A stretch of DNA of 33,020 nt from Phycisphaerae bacterium (lineage in GTDB: Bacteria; Planctomycetota; Phycisphaerae; Sedimentisphaerales; Anaerohalosphaeraceae): contig JAAYVQ010000477.1 in the NCBI GenBank assembly GCA_012517095.1, forward strand, positions 1-33,020, in the 5' to 3' direction. Positions 1 through 7,820 of the stretch are shown here, in pieces (positions within the stretch are counted from its first letter, which is position 1; every line of letters begins with the position of its first letter). The position numbers and the translations under genes are program-made. The notes beneath the pieces were generated by a model that had not been told where the DNA came from, made no database searches, and saw only the letters and a program-made list of their open reading frames with translations.

Positions 1-342
1 AACAGTGGAGGCGGAATGGGACCGTTTGGAGGTCCCGGGCCTCAGGGACAGCAGGCCAATGCGGACCTGCCTTCGGATATGCCGGAAGATCTGGTGATGC
101 TGGTTTCTGCGGCCAGGTCCACTGGGGGCGAAAACCGGCGGATGGGATTCGGACGCGGCGGGCCGGGCGGTGGAGGCGGACCTCCGGGGATGACCGGGCC
201 GGGATTAAAATCCTTTATCAGCAAACGACGAGTCTCCGTACGGGCGCAATTGGACGGCACAAAGCCATCGAAGCTGACAGACGAGCAGCGACAACAGCAA
301 AATCAAGGGTGGCCAATGATGGGATTCGGAGGGATGCGATGA
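1..342 (+). CDS. CotH-like protein, C-terminal fragment (5' end outside window)
   Basis: The frame is open from base 1, so this is the 3' end of a larger gene. The visible ~113 residues are Gly/Pro-rich at both ends and contain a short helical segment (LKSFISKRRVSVRAQLDG) that resembles the usual C-terminus of CotH-kinase-family proteins, where a final helix reads roughly FIxxRRxxVxxQL. The CotH call also rests on context: the next two genes are a VTC-domain protein and a DUF4956 protein, a trio I know as recurrent in bacteria. CotH proteins are atypical secreted kinases, but no catalytic residue lies in this fragment. The stop codon overlaps the next start by 4 nt (ATGA at 339-342), so translation is probably coupled. 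The long Gly-rich insertions are unusual and may be a flexible surface tail. Confidence 0.6.
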   Translation, partial: NSGGGMGPFGGPGPQGQQANADLPSDMPEDLVMLVSAARSTGGENRRMGFGRGGPGGGGGPPGMTGPGLKSFISKRRVSVRAQLDGTKPSKLTDEQRQQQNQGWPMMGFGGMR

Positions 343-1124
343 TCGGGTGGTTAAAGCGACAGGTCGGAACTTCCGGAACCCCCCTGCCGCAAACGGGATC
401 AGAACGATTCGAACGGAAATTTTTCCTGCCGGGATCGATGGTCCCCTTTGCAGCCCATCTACTGGCTCATTGTTGTCCCGCGGATCGACAGTATCCGCAG
501 GGAACGGTTCATTCGGTGTATTATGACACGCCGGAGATGGACTTTTTCTGCGATTCCCAGGAAGGCAATTATGGCCGGGTCAAGATTCGAATTCGCTGGT
601 ACGACTTTCCGGCCGCGGGAACCACAGCAAGTGCGTTTCTGGAATTGAAATCCAAAGGGGGATATGCCGGTTCCAAGCAAAGAAAGTCGTTCGTCGTTCC
701 CGCTGAACGGTTGTGCGGTTCCGGCTCAGATCAGAGTGTCCTGCCCTTTCCGGTGGTTATGCAAGGACTGGCCGAGTTTGGGTATTGTCCGCCGAATCTG
801 TTGAAACCGCTGATTCGAATTTCATATCGGCGACTGCGATTTGTCGATCGATTGACCAACAGCCGGATCTCGCTGGATTGGGATATTCATTCCAATTTGG
901 TCAGACCCGAAGCCGGCCGGAGGGAAGGATCGATCCGGATGGAAGGCGGTGTCATCGAGATCAAAGGCCGGTCAATGGACATCCCCGAAACGCTTCAATC
1001 GATCCGGGACCTCGGAACGGACTGGAGCCGATATTCGAAATACGCATCGTGCCTTGAAGCCCATCTGGAAGAACCCGGATCGGTCGGTCGTCACTGGCCA
1101 TCCGGACGAACAGGTCTATTATAG
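339..1124 (+). CDS. VTC-domain (polyphosphate polymerase-like) protein
   Basis: This 261-residue protein has the layout of the VTC catalytic domain, a triphosphate tunnel metalloenzyme that in yeast makes polyphosphate from ATP. The basic and acidic tunnel residues are visible: ERFERKFFL near 22-30, YYDTP near 61-65, alternating R/K in GRVKIRIRWY (79-88), LELKSKGG (101-108), IRISYRRLRF (159-168), LDWD (179-182), IEIKGR (206-211) and the closing SKYASCLE (233-240). A GTG at 309 in the same frame is possible. I prefer ATG 339 because it forms an ATGA overlap with the upstream stop and has GGAGGG six bases before it. There is no membrane segment; the adjacent DUF4956 protein may supply the membrane anchor. 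Polymerase activity is inferred from the fold family, not shown. Confidence 0.87.
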   Translation: MIGWLKRQVGTSGTPLPQTGSERFERKFFLPGSMVPFAAHLLAHCCPADRQYPQGTVHSVYYDTPEMDFFCDSQEGNYGRVKIRIRWYDFPAAGTTASAFLELKSKGGYAGSKQRKSFVVPAERLCGSGSDQSVLPFPVVMQGLAEFGYCPPNLLKPLIRISYRRLRFVDRLTNSRISLDWDIHSNLVRPEAGRREGSIRMEGGVIEIKGRSMDIPETLQSIRDLGTDWSRYSKYASCLEAHLEEPGSVGRHWPSGRTGLL

Positions 1125-1156
1125 AAATCCGATCCACAATACCAGGAGATCACGAA

Positions 1157-1828
1157 ATGTTGTTGGCACAATTGAAAATCGAGAGTCTAAATTTGAATCT
1201 GACTGACACCGGAATCGCCATTGGGATATCCTTGATTGCCTCAATTATCGTGTATTTGATGTACCACTTGTTCTACGGAAGGCAAAACATCGGCGCCGGC
1301 GTGGATCGTGCGTTTATCCTCGGCGGTCCTGCTATCACGGCCTTGTTCTTGGGGATCCAGTGTTCGATTCCGCTCTCGCTGGGATTGTTGGGTGCATTGT
1401 CCTTTGTGCGGTTTCGTACCCCCGTCAAGGATTCGGCCGAGATCGGTTTTCTGTTGCTGCTGATCGCAAGTTCAATCGGGATCGCAACAGGGACTTACGC
1501 GATCGTAGTCTTTCTGTTCCTCGCGGCACTGATCGCTTTGACAATCCAGCACCTGATTCGAAACCGGTTTTCTCTGCGACGATACGCAAACTTAGTGATC
1601 TCGATCGATCGGGATTTCTATGGAACAATAGAAGAGGGACTGAACAAGTTTCTGGGCGAGCGACTGGACAATGTCAACATGAAAACCCTGTCGGTCATGG
1701 ATGGACGGGTTTCAATGCATTACCAGTTCCGCAAACGCCCCAGCTTCAGTCGGACGGAGTTTGTCCAAGGACTCAATAATCTGACCGGAACAGGCAAGGC
1801 CGAAATCTTCCTGGGTTTGCCTGATTGA
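1157..1828 (+). CDS. DUF4956 family membrane protein
   Basis: This 223-residue protein has an N-terminal membrane half and a soluble C-terminal half. Hydrophobic segments run about 18-40, 53-83 and 96-133, the last long enough for two passes. Between them lies the DUF4956 hallmark LSFVRFRTPVKD (81-92). The tail (about 140-223) has alternating strands and helices and is probably cytoplasmic. An AGGAG box lies ten bases before the ATG, and the gene starts 32 bases after the VTC-domain stop, so the two are very likely co-transcribed. The family's biochemical role is unknown to me. Because it recurs beside VTC-type polymerases, a role as a membrane partner or exit channel for the polymer is a reasonable but unproved inference. 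Confidence 0.87.
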   Translation: MLLAQLKIESLNLNLTDTGIAIGISLIASIIVYLMYHLFYGRQNIGAGVDRAFILGGPAITALFLGIQCSIPLSLGLLGALSFVRFRTPVKDSAEIGFLLLLIASSIGIATGTYAIVVFLFLAALIALTIQHLIRNRFSLRRYANLVISIDRDFYGTIEEGLNKFLGERLDNVNMKTLSVMDGRVSMHYQFRKRPSFSRTEFVQGLNNLTGTGKAEIFLGLPD

Positions 1829-2071
1829 TGAATCCGGTCGATCATCTACCCATGAAGGTCGATATTTTGCGCAAAAACGAGGTTTTTGAGGCGTCAACGC
1901 CATCGCCGAAACGAAGAAAAAATATTTCATTTTTTGAAAATATCCGTTACCCCGATCGGCGTCTGAACACAACAGAATGACAGTTTGTTCAGACATCGGA
2001 GATCTGGACAGATTAGCCATAGAATCGGGCGGCCGATCGGCGGCCCAACACTTTTTGAATCGGGAGGTTTT
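1829..2071. other. Intergenic region with small AT-rich inverted repeats
   Basis: No gene is seen in these 243 bases. They hold a perfect 7-bp inverted repeat with a GAG loop (1872-1888) and a 4-bp GGCG/CGCC stem (1890-1901), then an A/T-rich tract (1916-1945). None is followed by a clean T-run, so I do not call a terminator. No convincing sigma70 promoter precedes the gene at 2072. Confidence 0.4.
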
Positions 2072-2620
2072 ATGAAGAAAGCTATTTGGTTGACGCTGGT
2101 CGGAGTGGTCTTGGTTTGTACCGTGGCGGTCGTGGCTCAGCAGGAACAGGCACGGCAGGGCTTTACTCGGATGCGGGAGATGCAGCAACAGGCCATGACG
2201 GCATTGCAGGAAGATCTGGACAAGATGAAAGCCAGCCAGGAAGAAGCGGCCAAAGCCATGCAGGGTGGAATGCAGTCCTTCCAGAACATGTCTGAGGAAG
2301 AACGAACGAAGATGAGAGAGGACTTCACCAAACGCCGTGAAACTACCCAAGCTCTTCTGGCTGATATGGAAGCCCAGATCGCCAAGCTCAAAGGCCGTCG
2401 GCAATTACAAACCGCGTTCGACGAGGGACAAAACGAGCTGAAGGCCATTCGTGATCTGGCCAACGAGGAAAAGGCCACCAAGACCGCCGAACGGCTGGGA
2501 CAATACATCGACAAGAACCAGGCCAAGTACGATGAGATGATTAAAAAGCTCGGCCTGCCGGAATTCCCGGGTAGAATGGGCGGCGGACAAGGTGGGCCAC
2601 GGCCTGCCGGCCAGCAGTAA
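2072..2620 (+). CDS. Secreted coiled-coil protein of unknown function
   Basis: I do not recognise a named family. The 182-residue product begins with a clear Sec signal peptide (KK, then a hydrophobic core to about residue 22, likely cleaved at AVVA-QQ), so the mature protein is periplasmic or exported. Residues about 28-160 are rich in E, K, Q, M and A with heptad-like spacing, indicating long helices or a coiled coil. The last 16 residues are a Gly/Pro/Gln-rich tail reminiscent of the tail of the CotH-like protein at the window start. ATG 2072 is chosen over upstream in-frame codons because GGGAGG lies five bases before it and the signal peptide starts there. A strong terminator follows at 2669. 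Overall composition recalls small periplasmic chaperones such as Spy/CpxP, but no LTxxQ motif is seen. Confidence 0.8.
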   Translation: MKKAIWLTLVGVVLVCTVAVVAQQEQARQGFTRMREMQQQAMTALQEDLDKMKASQEEAAKAMQGGMQSFQNMSEEERTKMREDFTKRRETTQALLADMEAQIAKLKGRRQLQTAFDEGQNELKAIRDLANEEKATKTAERLGQYIDKNQAKYDEMIKKLGLPEFPGRMGGGQGGPRPAGQQ

Positions 2621-2668
2621 AACAGAATCGATCCGGCCGGATTGCGGCCGACTCATACAAACATCCAC

Positions 2669-2703
2669 AAGACCGGTGACCCGTTGGGTTACCGGTCTTT
2701 TTT
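2669..2703 (+). terminator. Rho-independent terminator after the secreted coiled-coil gene
   Basis: A 14-bp stem (2669-2682 with 2686-2699, one G-U pair) closes a 3-base GTT loop and runs into TTTTTT at 2698-2703. It lies 48 bases after the stop at 2620. The convergent CDF gene ends at 2706, so the hairpin may also slow transcription from the other side, although no good T-run exists in that direction. Confidence 0.92.
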
Positions 2704-2705
2704 AA

Positions 2706-3599
2706 TCATACTGGAGGCGGAGGAATGAATTTGTTCGGTTCCAGATGGACGAGAACGTCAGAGACCTCGGGAAAGGTGGTGATAATGTCGGCCTGAATAC
2801 GATGGCTGAGAGTATGGGATTGATTCAAAGTCATATCCCCATCCACCTGAACATGGAGGTCGAGGTGAATATCGTCAAGGCGTCCGCGGGTCCGCAATTT
2901 ATGACAGCCACGAACCCCATCGATACGAAGAACCATCTCGATGATCTTCCGGGGATCCGCAATGGCTACCGCATCACACAGGATGCCGGATTCCTGTTTG
3001 ATAATAATCCAAGCGGACCATGCGATAAAGCCGGAAATCACCAGAGTAATGAGAGGGTCGAGGATGGGGAAACCGAGCTTGACGGCAATCAGGGCCACGA
3101 TGACCGACAATGAGGTAAAGATATCGGCCCGAGTATGCATCGAGTCGGCCACGAGGATATCACTATGCAAAGCGATACCACGACGATATTCATAGGTCAT
3201 GACGATGACATTGACAATCAGGGTCGCGATCATGACGGTAAAACTGACCGGATCAACTGAGGGGATGACCGGATGAATCAGACGATGAATACCTTGGCGC
3301 CCGAGATTGAATGCGACAAAAAGAAGCATGGCGGCAATTCCGAGGGCAAAAAGCGTCTCGTATTTTTTGTGGCCGTATGGATGATCTTCATCCCGGGGCT
3401 GCGAACAGAAATAGATACCGACAAGACCGATGAGGTTTGAGATCCCGTCGGCAAGAGAATGAAATCCGTCGGCGGTCATACTGGAGGATTGGCTGATGAG
3501 ACCATAGACGATCTTGGCACTGGCAACAAGTCCATTCAGAATCAGGACGATCCAAAGAACTCGCTGTACCAATCGATAATGCTGGCCGTGATCCACCAT
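2706..3599 (-). CDS. Cation diffusion facilitator (CDF) family metal transporter
   Basis: This 297-residue inner-membrane protein exports divalent metal ions by proton antiport in the family generally. It shows about six hydrophobic segments, then a soluble C-terminal domain from about residue 207 (IDGVRGCHKLRTRGR, then HLDLHVQVDG) typical of the CDF ferredoxin-like dimerisation domain. The transport-site pattern is H47xxxD51 in segment 2 (DGFHSLAD) and H155xxxD159 in segment 5 (DSMHTRAD). An HD/HD site is commonly linked to zinc preference, so zinc is the best guess, but iron, cobalt or manganese cannot be excluded. The loop signature DEDHPYGHKKYE (70-81) is also typical. The gene is separated from the upstream homocysteine methyltransferase by 21 bases on the same strand and may be the last gene of that operon. 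Confidence 0.93.
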   Translation of the reverse strand: MVDHGQHYRLVQRVLWIVLILNGLVASAKIVYGLISQSSSMTADGFHSLADGISNLIGLVGIYFCSQPRDEDHPYGHKKYETLFALGIAAMLLFVAFNLGRQGIHRLIHPVIPSVDPVSFTVMIATLIVNVIVMTYEYRRGIALHSDILVADSMHTRADIFTSLSVIVALIAVKLGFPILDPLITLVISGFIAWSAWIIIKQESGILCDAVAIADPRKIIEMVLRIDGVRGCHKLRTRGRLDDIHLDLHVQVDGDMTLNQSHTLSHRIQADIITTFPEVSDVLVHLEPNKFIPPPPV

Positions 3600-3620
3600 G
3601 TCAAATCCCTTGTGAAAAAT

Positions 3621-4523
3621 TTATCGCAATCCTCTGATAGCGCTGACCATGGCGGCAATATGCCGGGGAGAAGTCCCGCAGCATCCTCCAAGAATGCTGG
3701 CGCCGGCTTTGTAGATGTCAACGACAGCCGACGCGTATTCTTCTGGTGTCAACCGATAAGTGGCCTTTCCATCAATCAATTCGGGCCGTCCGGCGTTGGG
3801 TTCGGCCAATAAGGCAATCCCGGTTCGTTTGAGCAATCCGGCCAGCCGTTCGGTCAGGGCCACATAACCCTCCATGCTTAGGGTTCCACAATTGAAACCC
3901 AGAGCCGAAATGCCCGATCCGGACATTTTTGCCACAATCGTTTCCGGCGTCACCCCCATCATCGTCCGGAAACCCTCAGGCGACGGATCATAAGCAAAGG
4001 AACAGAGAATCGGCAGTCGGCAGACCGATTGAACGGCCTCAATCGCCAAGAGCATTTCATCCAAAGCGGTCATGGTTTCAATTATGATACCGTCAACCCC
4101 ACCCGAGACCAGACCTTGAGTTTGTTCGACAAATGCCGCTCGAAGAATGTCGGGTTTCAGAGAACCCACAGGTTCAAGAAAATCTCCACTGGGTCCGATA
4201 TCCCCGAGCACATATCGATTTGTGCCTGCAGCGGTCCGCGCGATCTGGGCGGCCGTCCGGTTGATTTCGGCGGCCTGGTCCGCCAATGCATGTCGTGCCA
4301 GAGTCACCGCATTGGCGCCAAAGGTATTCGTCAAGACGGCGTCGCAGCCGGCCTCAAAATACCGTCGATGAATTCGCTCAACAATCTGCGGCGACTGGAG
4401 ATTAACCGCATCAAAACAGCTTCCGACCTTTATCCCCTCAGCCATCAACTGGGTCCCCATCGCGCCGTCGATGAAAAAAAACACGCCGGATTTCACTCGT
4501 TCAGATAAGTTGATCCGGGTCAT
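3621..4523 (-). CDS. Homocysteine S-methyltransferase family protein
   Basis: The 300 residues cover one homocysteine-binding TIM barrel, like the N-terminal module of cobalamin-dependent MetH or the stand-alone enzymes that use S-methylmethionine or betaine. Visible marks are IDGAMGTQLM (18-27), TNTFGAN (65-71), IIIET (146-150), LGFNCG (208-213) and GGCCGTSPRHI (279-289). The expected zinc ligands are C212, C281 and C282. No folate, cobalamin or activation domain follows, so the methyl donor cannot be read from this gene; the other MetH domains could be encoded elsewhere. AGGAGGT lies just before the ATG, and the start overlaps the upstream lipoprotein stop by 4 nt (ATGA), indicating translational coupling. 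Confidence 0.9.
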   Translation of the reverse strand: MTRINLSERVKSGVFFFIDGAMGTQLMAEGIKVGSCFDAVNLQSPQIVERIHRRYFEAGCDAVLTNTFGANAVTLARHALADQAAEINRTAAQIARTAAGTNRYVLGDIGPSGDFLEPVGSLKPDILRAAFVEQTQGLVSGGVDGIIIETMTALDEMLLAIEAVQSVCRLPILCSFAYDPSPEGFRTMMGVTPETIVAKMSGSGISALGFNCGTLSMEGYVALTERLAGLLKRTGIALLAEPNAGRPELIDGKATYRLTPEEYASAVVDIYKAGASILGGCCGTSPRHIAAMVSAIRGLR

Positions 4524-5401
4524 GGTACCTCCTTCGCGGATCCGGTTTCAAGAAACTCACAAGACTCGGATAATTTGTACACATGGTCATAACCCTGGGG
4601 TTGGGGACGAGCAAAAAGTTTCCCCTTGAGCTGGGCTTCCGTGGGTTCAAAGACGGCGACATTCTGCAAACTGAGGATGGTCGAGGCCTGAGTGTCGGGA
4701 TGGATCCCCTCGATGGTAATGGTCGCCGGAACCAAGGGCCCTTTTCCCGGCTCAGGATAATCTCCAAGCAGAATAGTGATAACAACCAGGCCCTTGTCGA
4801 GGTATTCGATACGACCAATCCGACGATCGCAGGTCCCGACATAGAATCGTTTTTCCGGACGGTCCTCGGCGTCGTTTCGAGTCAGGACATCCCAACCCCG
4901 CTGACGGGATAGAGACCACGATCCGGTAAGGTCATACAGACCGCATATTTCCAAAAACAAGTCCGGATTGAGCCACAATCGGGTCTGACAGGATCGCAGA
5001 TGATCCCGCTGCCCCCACCAATACGCGCTGATCTCTTTCGGAGGCGCCGCAAGCCAGAATTCATCGGCATTGGATCCCAAACGGATTGTTTCACTGCCGA
5101 GAATATTGCCTCGAAGAAAAAAACGGTCCGGAGGAACAAACCGGATATCAATGGATGGGTTTTCCTCGTGAAGTTTATGATCGGAACCGATCCAGCGGAT
5201 ACGGCAACTGCCTCCGCTGCGAAGCGGTTGGACTTGATCACGGATCGATTTGAGATGGGTCAAAATTTCGTCTGCCGAAGCCACCCCCGGACAGGTTTGA
5301 ACGGGCGGAGGTTGAATCGGCGGTGTACAGCCGATTCCACACACCAGCCCCCCTGCCACCGCAGCCAGCCAGAACCAACGGCTTGGATGTGGCTGGATCA
5401 T
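4520..5401 (-). CDS. Putative lipoprotein, possibly LolA-like fold
   Basis: The 293-residue product starts with a lipoprotein signal: basic N-terminus, hydrophobic core at about 10-22 and a GIGC lipobox giving lipidated C25. A proline-rich linker follows (PPIQPPPVQ). The body alternates short beta strands with polar turns (for example IDIRFVPPDRFFLRG, then NADEFWLAAPPKEISAYWWG), which resembles the half-barrel LolA/LolB or outer-membrane-sorting type fold found in many planctomycete lipoproteins. I could not identify a specific family, so the LolA link is a guess from texture. Both ends overlap neighbours by 4 nt (ATGA at 5398-5401 and 4520-4523), tying it tightly into the operon. It probably sits in the periplasm, anchored to a membrane. 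Confidence 0.78.
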   Translation of the reverse strand: MIQPHPSRWFWLAAVAGGLVCGIGCTPPIQPPPVQTCPGVASADEILTHLKSIRDQVQPLRSGGSCRIRWIGSDHKLHEENPSIDIRFVPPDRFFLRGNILGSETIRLGSNADEFWLAAPPKEISAYWWGQRDHLRSCQTRLWLNPDLFLEICGLYDLTGSWSLSRQRGWDVLTRNDAEDRPEKRFYVGTCDRRIGRIEYLDKGLVVITILLGDYPEPGKGPLVPATITIEGIHPDTQASTILSLQNVAVFEPTEAQLKGKLFARPQPQGYDHVYKLSESCEFLETGSAKEVP

Positions 5402-5889
5402 AGTTCCACCTGAAGAATCTGGCCCATCTGGGAGGAAAGCTGCTCAATTTGGTCTTCCGCAAGGTGAGGATTAACCACCTGCACGCTGCGATCCTCGCCG
5501 GTGACGCGGAGGGTCCAGATCTCGCGACCCTCTTCCGTTCGGCTGGATTCGTATTTGAGTTTTCGTTTCCGCATCAAGATCAGCGTGAGAACAAATCGGA
5601 AGTTGACCTTTTCCACATCCGTTTCTTCCGAAAGACGCTCGAAGAAAGACACCAGCATCTCGTCGCTGACAAACAGGCGTTTTTTTTCGCGACCCTCCGG
5701 AATACGGCTTCTCCAAAAACAGTAAGTTGAGGGTTTTTCCGATTCCCAGAAAGAGATGGAATAATCCCTTCGTTCGAGTCCTTGTTCGGTCTGGACGAGA
5801 GCGGCGAAATAATCGGTCCCCGGTGAAAAGACAGTTCCGGTGCCGCTGCATTGTCCGAGGGGTTTCTTGATTTCCCAATCCGTTGCCAT
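5398..5889 (-). CDS. Conserved hypothetical protein (planctomycete-type)
   Basis: The 163-residue protein begins MATDWEIKKPLGQCSGTG and is probably cytoplasmic (no signal, no membrane segment). It has an N-terminal strand-rich part (residues 1-60, with one C-x-G-x-G and aromatic-rich strands) and a middle helical part with the striking stretch FRFVLTLILMRKRKLKYE (about 96-113), then NPHLAEDQIEQLSSQMGQIL at the end. I recall similar proteins in planctomycete genomes but know of no function. ATG 5889 is chosen because GGGAGA lies 12-17 bases upstream, just past the preceding gene's stop at 5894, and the sequence upstream in the same frame looks like shadow of that gene. Its stop overlaps the lipoprotein start by 4 nt. 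Confidence 0.8.
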   Translation of the reverse strand: MATDWEIKKPLGQCSGTGTVFSPGTDYFAALVQTEQGLERRDYSISFWESEKPSTYCFWRSRIPEGREKKRLFVSDEMLVSFFERLSEETDVEKVNFRFVLTLILMRKRKLKYESSRTEEGREIWTLRVTGEDRSVQVVNPHLAEDQIEQLSSQMGQILQVEL

Positions 5890-5893
5890 GGCG

Positions 5894-6280
5894 TCAATCG
5901 TCTCCCGCACCAGACCATGCCTGAAATTCCGTCCATGGCCGTAAATCCTCGGAAATCTTGGGGCCAATCCCCGGAACGGCCTGCAAGTCTTCAACACAGC
6001 GAAAACCCCCTCTTTCGGAGCTGTGCTGCCGTCGATACTCGACAATGGCTGCCGCACGATTCGGTCCGATGTTGGGGAGAGTCATCAGTGTAGAGAGGTC
6101 GGCGATATTGGGATTGACCCGAGAAATCAGAAATGGATGGCCTGAAGAATGATCGGCTGATAAGACATTCAAGAACAATCCGCTTATCGTGAGGACCGAG
6201 ATCAAGACAGCCAGAATCATTGCCCTATCCGGGATCCTGTATTGCGTTGGATTCAAATCACGCGGCATCGAAATCTCCAT
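5894..6280 (-). CDS. ComEA-like helix-hairpin-helix protein
   Basis: The 128-residue protein has one membrane segment (about 20-40) followed by a ComEA-type double helix-hairpin-helix domain. Its two hairpins read LPNIGPNRAAAI (68-79) and VPGIGPKISEDL (102-113). In competent bacteria ComEA is membrane-anchored and binds incoming double-stranded DNA in the periplasm; short HhH proteins of other function also match, so uptake is not certain. The start is ambiguous. ATG 6280 has GGAGG only two bases before it, while the in-frame ATG at 6268 has GGAG at good spacing. It follows the GH10-like gene by 12 bases and precedes the conserved protein by 4 bases. No other competence gene is in this window. 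Confidence 0.88.
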   Translation of the reverse strand: MEISMPRDLNPTQYRIPDRAMILAVLISVLTISGLFLNVLSADHSSGHPFLISRVNPNIADLSTLMTLPNIGPNRAAAIVEYRRQHSSERGGFRCVEDLQAVPGIGPKISEDLRPWTEFQAWSGAGDD

Positions 6281-6292
6281 GTCCTCCGAGGA

Positions 6293-7771
6293 TCAGGATT
6301 TTCGGTTCATAATGGCCTTCTGGAGCCGGGCAAGAACCAAGAGGGCCTTTTTGGGATCCAGTTTGGAACTGAGAAGACCCGCCGAAGGGATCTCCATCGA
6401 GGGACAGTCGGCAAGATAGGACCATGTTATCGACTGAATAAAGGGCTTCCCCAGAGCGATCCGGTACATTTGATCGACCCAATCGGCCTGGACATCCTGG
6501 TTCCAGGGTTGGTGCCATGTTCCGCCGGACGACCCTGCGTCTTCGGATACGGTTTCGGGAACCGCCAGACCCGAAATGTGAACGGGCTTGGCTACCTGGG
6601 CAAAACAATCCAAGCGGGAAGATATTTGCATCATGTCCCGGATATGCATACCCGGTCGATCCTTGCCGAAATGCATCATCAGCGAGAAAGCGTCAAAACT
6701 GATGCCGCTCTGGATTAACATGTCCATATAGACCAGCGGTGGGATGGTATTCCGGTTGAACGCGTAGTACTCTCCCCAGGGATAGAGCAGTTCGACCATT
6801 TTTTTCGAATTGGTATCGGCGGCTCGGGCCGCAAGACATGCGGTCCGGGTCATCTCGATGATTTGTTCGAAACTGAAATCGAACTCATTTTCCGCATGTA
6901 ATCCGCTGACCAATCGCCAGCTATGAATATACTTGGCATAACGGGAGACCATACGAGAGACAAATCCGTATGCGATTTCGCGGATTCGTCCGAACTCGAA
7001 TTGCCCATCAATCAGCCAGGCGGGCAAATCCTCGCGCGTGAAACGCAGGATCGGGCCGGCACAAACGGCCAGCCGACGGCCGGAGAGATGTTCAATGCAT
7101 CGATCAACGACCGAAAAATCGTATTGACCCTGATGGGGCTCAATTTGGGACCAGCGAATGGGAATGGTAACATGTCCGAATAACTCCAGCAGGAGTCGCC
7201 GATACCCGTCATCATCCAGCCAGACGGGATCAATTGCGATACCGAGACTATGGCGCCCCAGCCCTTTATTGTTGAGGCGGGCGGCCAGGCCCAAATCCGC
7301 GTTTCGAAGAGCCAGTTTTTCGGAATATTCGAAGGCCTTTCCGAGCGATTGATCCGCCAGATGCGCCGCGCGGTTTGGATCGTTAATATGCTGAAGTGCT
7401 TCGACAAACAGGGCCTGGGCCTCTCGGCCAAGGGCGGTCGATGCGTTCCCTTCCTCGAATAAAGACCAGTCTTCTTGTTTGAGGGTGATTTGCATCAAGC
7501 GGGCACGGGCCAACTCCACATTGAGGATGTAGGGTTCTTTCCGTTCGGGAAGACGAGTGGTCGGCAGAAAAATCCGACCGCTTCCTTCGACTTTCCACAA
7601 CAGGGATAATCCGGCCGAATCGCTGCTTTTCCGTTTACATTCAATCTCGCCGTCCCGAGTACGGATCGATTGCGTGGATTGGAGGGGAATCGTGTCCGCT
7701 CCAAATAAATAGGCGCCATTCAGGTCGACACCATCAGGACGCAAATCATTTGAAAAAACCTGGAATCTCAC
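6293..7771 (-). CDS. GH10-like (endo-xylanase family) protein with degenerate active site
   Basis: The 492-residue product has an N-terminal beta-rich region (1-165, including FLPTTRLPERKEPYILNVEL-like text) and a C-terminal TIM barrel (about 175-490) resembling family 10 glycoside hydrolases. Barrel cues are IPIRWSQIEPHQGQYDFSVV (203-222), AGPILRFTREDLPAWL (238-253) and SWRLVSGLHAENEF (284-297). In canonical GH10 enzymes the acid/base Glu lies in WDVVNE and the nucleophile in ITELD. Here the matching places read WRLVSG (G290) and VHISGL (G401), so both glutamates appear absent. PWGEYYA (331-337) is a conspicuous alternative acidic site. No signal peptide is seen. The start is GTG 7771 with AAGGA upstream; the nearby ATG hits a stop at once. 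It is probably the first gene of the 6-gene minus-strand run. Confidence 0.75.
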   Translation of the reverse strand: MRFQVFSNDLRPDGVDLNGAYLFGADTIPLQSTQSIRTRDGEIECKRKSSDSAGLSLLWKVEGSGRIFLPTTRLPERKEPYILNVELARARLMQITLKQEDWSLFEEGNASTALGREAQALFVEALQHINDPNRAAHLADQSLGKAFEYSEKLALRNADLGLAARLNNKGLGRHSLGIAIDPVWLDDDGYRRLLLELFGHVTIPIRWSQIEPHQGQYDFSVVDRCIEHLSGRRLAVCAGPILRFTREDLPAWLIDGQFEFGRIREIAYGFVSRMVSRYAKYIHSWRLVSGLHAENEFDFSFEQIIEMTRTACLAARAADTNSKKMVELLYPWGEYYAFNRNTIPPLVYMDMLIQSGISFDAFSLMMHFGKDRPGMHIRDMMQISSRLDCFAQVAKPVHISGLAVPETVSEDAGSSGGTWHQPWNQDVQADWVDQMYRIALGKPFIQSITWSYLADCPSMEIPSAGLLSSKLDPKKALLVLARLQKAIMNRKS

Positions 7772-7820
7772 ATGAATCCTTATCGAGTCACGACAATCAT
7801 GAATTGATTATCGAGTCGAT

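Noticed and set aside
1985-2071. Longer start for the secreted coiled-coil protein
   Set aside because: The extra 29 residues would hide the signal peptide and lack a ribosome-binding site, while ATG 2072 has GGGAGG.
4501-4560. SAM or cobalamin riboswitch before the homocysteine methyltransferase
   Set aside because: The gene overlaps the preceding one by 4 nt, so there is no leader for a riboswitch.
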